This document shows positions 35,165 to 35,327 of a stretch of DNA of 35,327 nt, one piece after another (the stretch's first letter is position 1; each line of letters opens with the position of its first letter). Both the position numbers and the translations under genes were made by a program. A model generated the notes under the pieces. It searched no databases. It saw only the letters and a program-made list of their open reading frames with translations, and was not told where the DNA came from. Origin of the DNA: Spirogloea muscicola (lineage: Eukaryota; Streptophyta; Zygnematophyceae; Spirogloeales; Spirogloeaceae); assembly GCA_009602725.1 (NCBI GenBank), contig WELB01000013.1:1236831-1272157 (forward strand), written 5' to 3'.

Positions 35165-35327
35165 CTGACCAGAGGCAATGTCAGCGAGGCGCCCGCTCGG
35201 GGTGGGCGTCGACTGGGCGGCAGCGGGGGTGGGGCGGGGCCGCGGACCTGGTGGGTGGCCGGGGCGCGGGTGAGGAGTGCAGCGCGCGGCGCGGCGGGGC
35301 GGGCCCTGCGCTGCAGGCCCAGGCGGC
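35165..35327. other. GC-rich window edge upstream of lipase B
   Basis: No minus-strand ATG is visible in this segment, and an acceptor-like tctggtcag precedes the first supported exon. It may be intron or 5' UTR. Nothing else can be supported. Confidence 0.4.

Noticed and set aside
1-35327. tRNA, rRNA, CRISPR array or integrase-type mobile element
   Set aside because: No cloverleaf, rRNA-like conserved blocks, regular spacer-repeat array, transposase or reverse transcriptase motif was found by reading.

Overview
This is nuclear DNA of a photosynthetic eukaryote, most likely a streptophyte (charophyte) alga or a close relative of land plants. The main evidence is a plant-type cellulose synthase with an N-terminal eight-cysteine RING-like finger, a plant-conserved region and a cysteine-rich class-specific region. 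Every other recognised gene is also eukaryotic and split by short (about 70-360 nt) introns. I saw no rRNA, tRNA, CRISPR or bacterial operon. Two single N bases (13068, 28076) and a one-base frameshift inside a conserved gene suggest a draft-quality consensus. All exon models were built by hand from splice sites, frame continuity and remembered family conservation, without alignment software.

Layout: (1) 297-5928 (+): CesA, 16 exons, 1147 aa. (2) 12688-6516 (-): a p115/Uso1 (MAG4/GC6-type) vesicle tether, at least 21 exons, tail-to-tail with CesA; three introns appear to use GC donors. (3) 13278-21287 (+): a ZFC3H1-like nuclear RNA-surveillance protein of about 2.26 k residues, head-to-head with p115 across a CpG-rich, probably shared, promoter interval. 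(4) 21288-24100: spacer with no confident gene. (5) 24101-24447 (+): a decayed insertion of mitochondrial DNA carrying the rpl5-rps14 junction. (6) 28073-24448 (-): lipase copy A, a degenerate class-3 lipase (plant phospholipase A1-II/DAD1-like), whose stop codon touches the mitochondrial insertion. (7) 28471-30701: a cluster of degenerate repeats on both strands, including five copies of an apparently undescribed ~50-codon peptide module and many CTGGC/GCCAG hairpin modules. (8) 35164-31289 (-): lipase copy B, the intact paralogue, 5' end unresolved at the window edge.

CesA and p115 both belong to the secretory/cell-wall machinery (cellulose synthase complexes travel through the Golgi; p115 tethers ER-Golgi vesicles), but their adjacency is probably incidental. 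ZFC3H1 works in nuclear RNA decay. The most novel material is the lipase pair, whose hydrolase fold is interrupted by two membrane-type insertions shared by both copies, and the peptide-like repeat family between the two genes.
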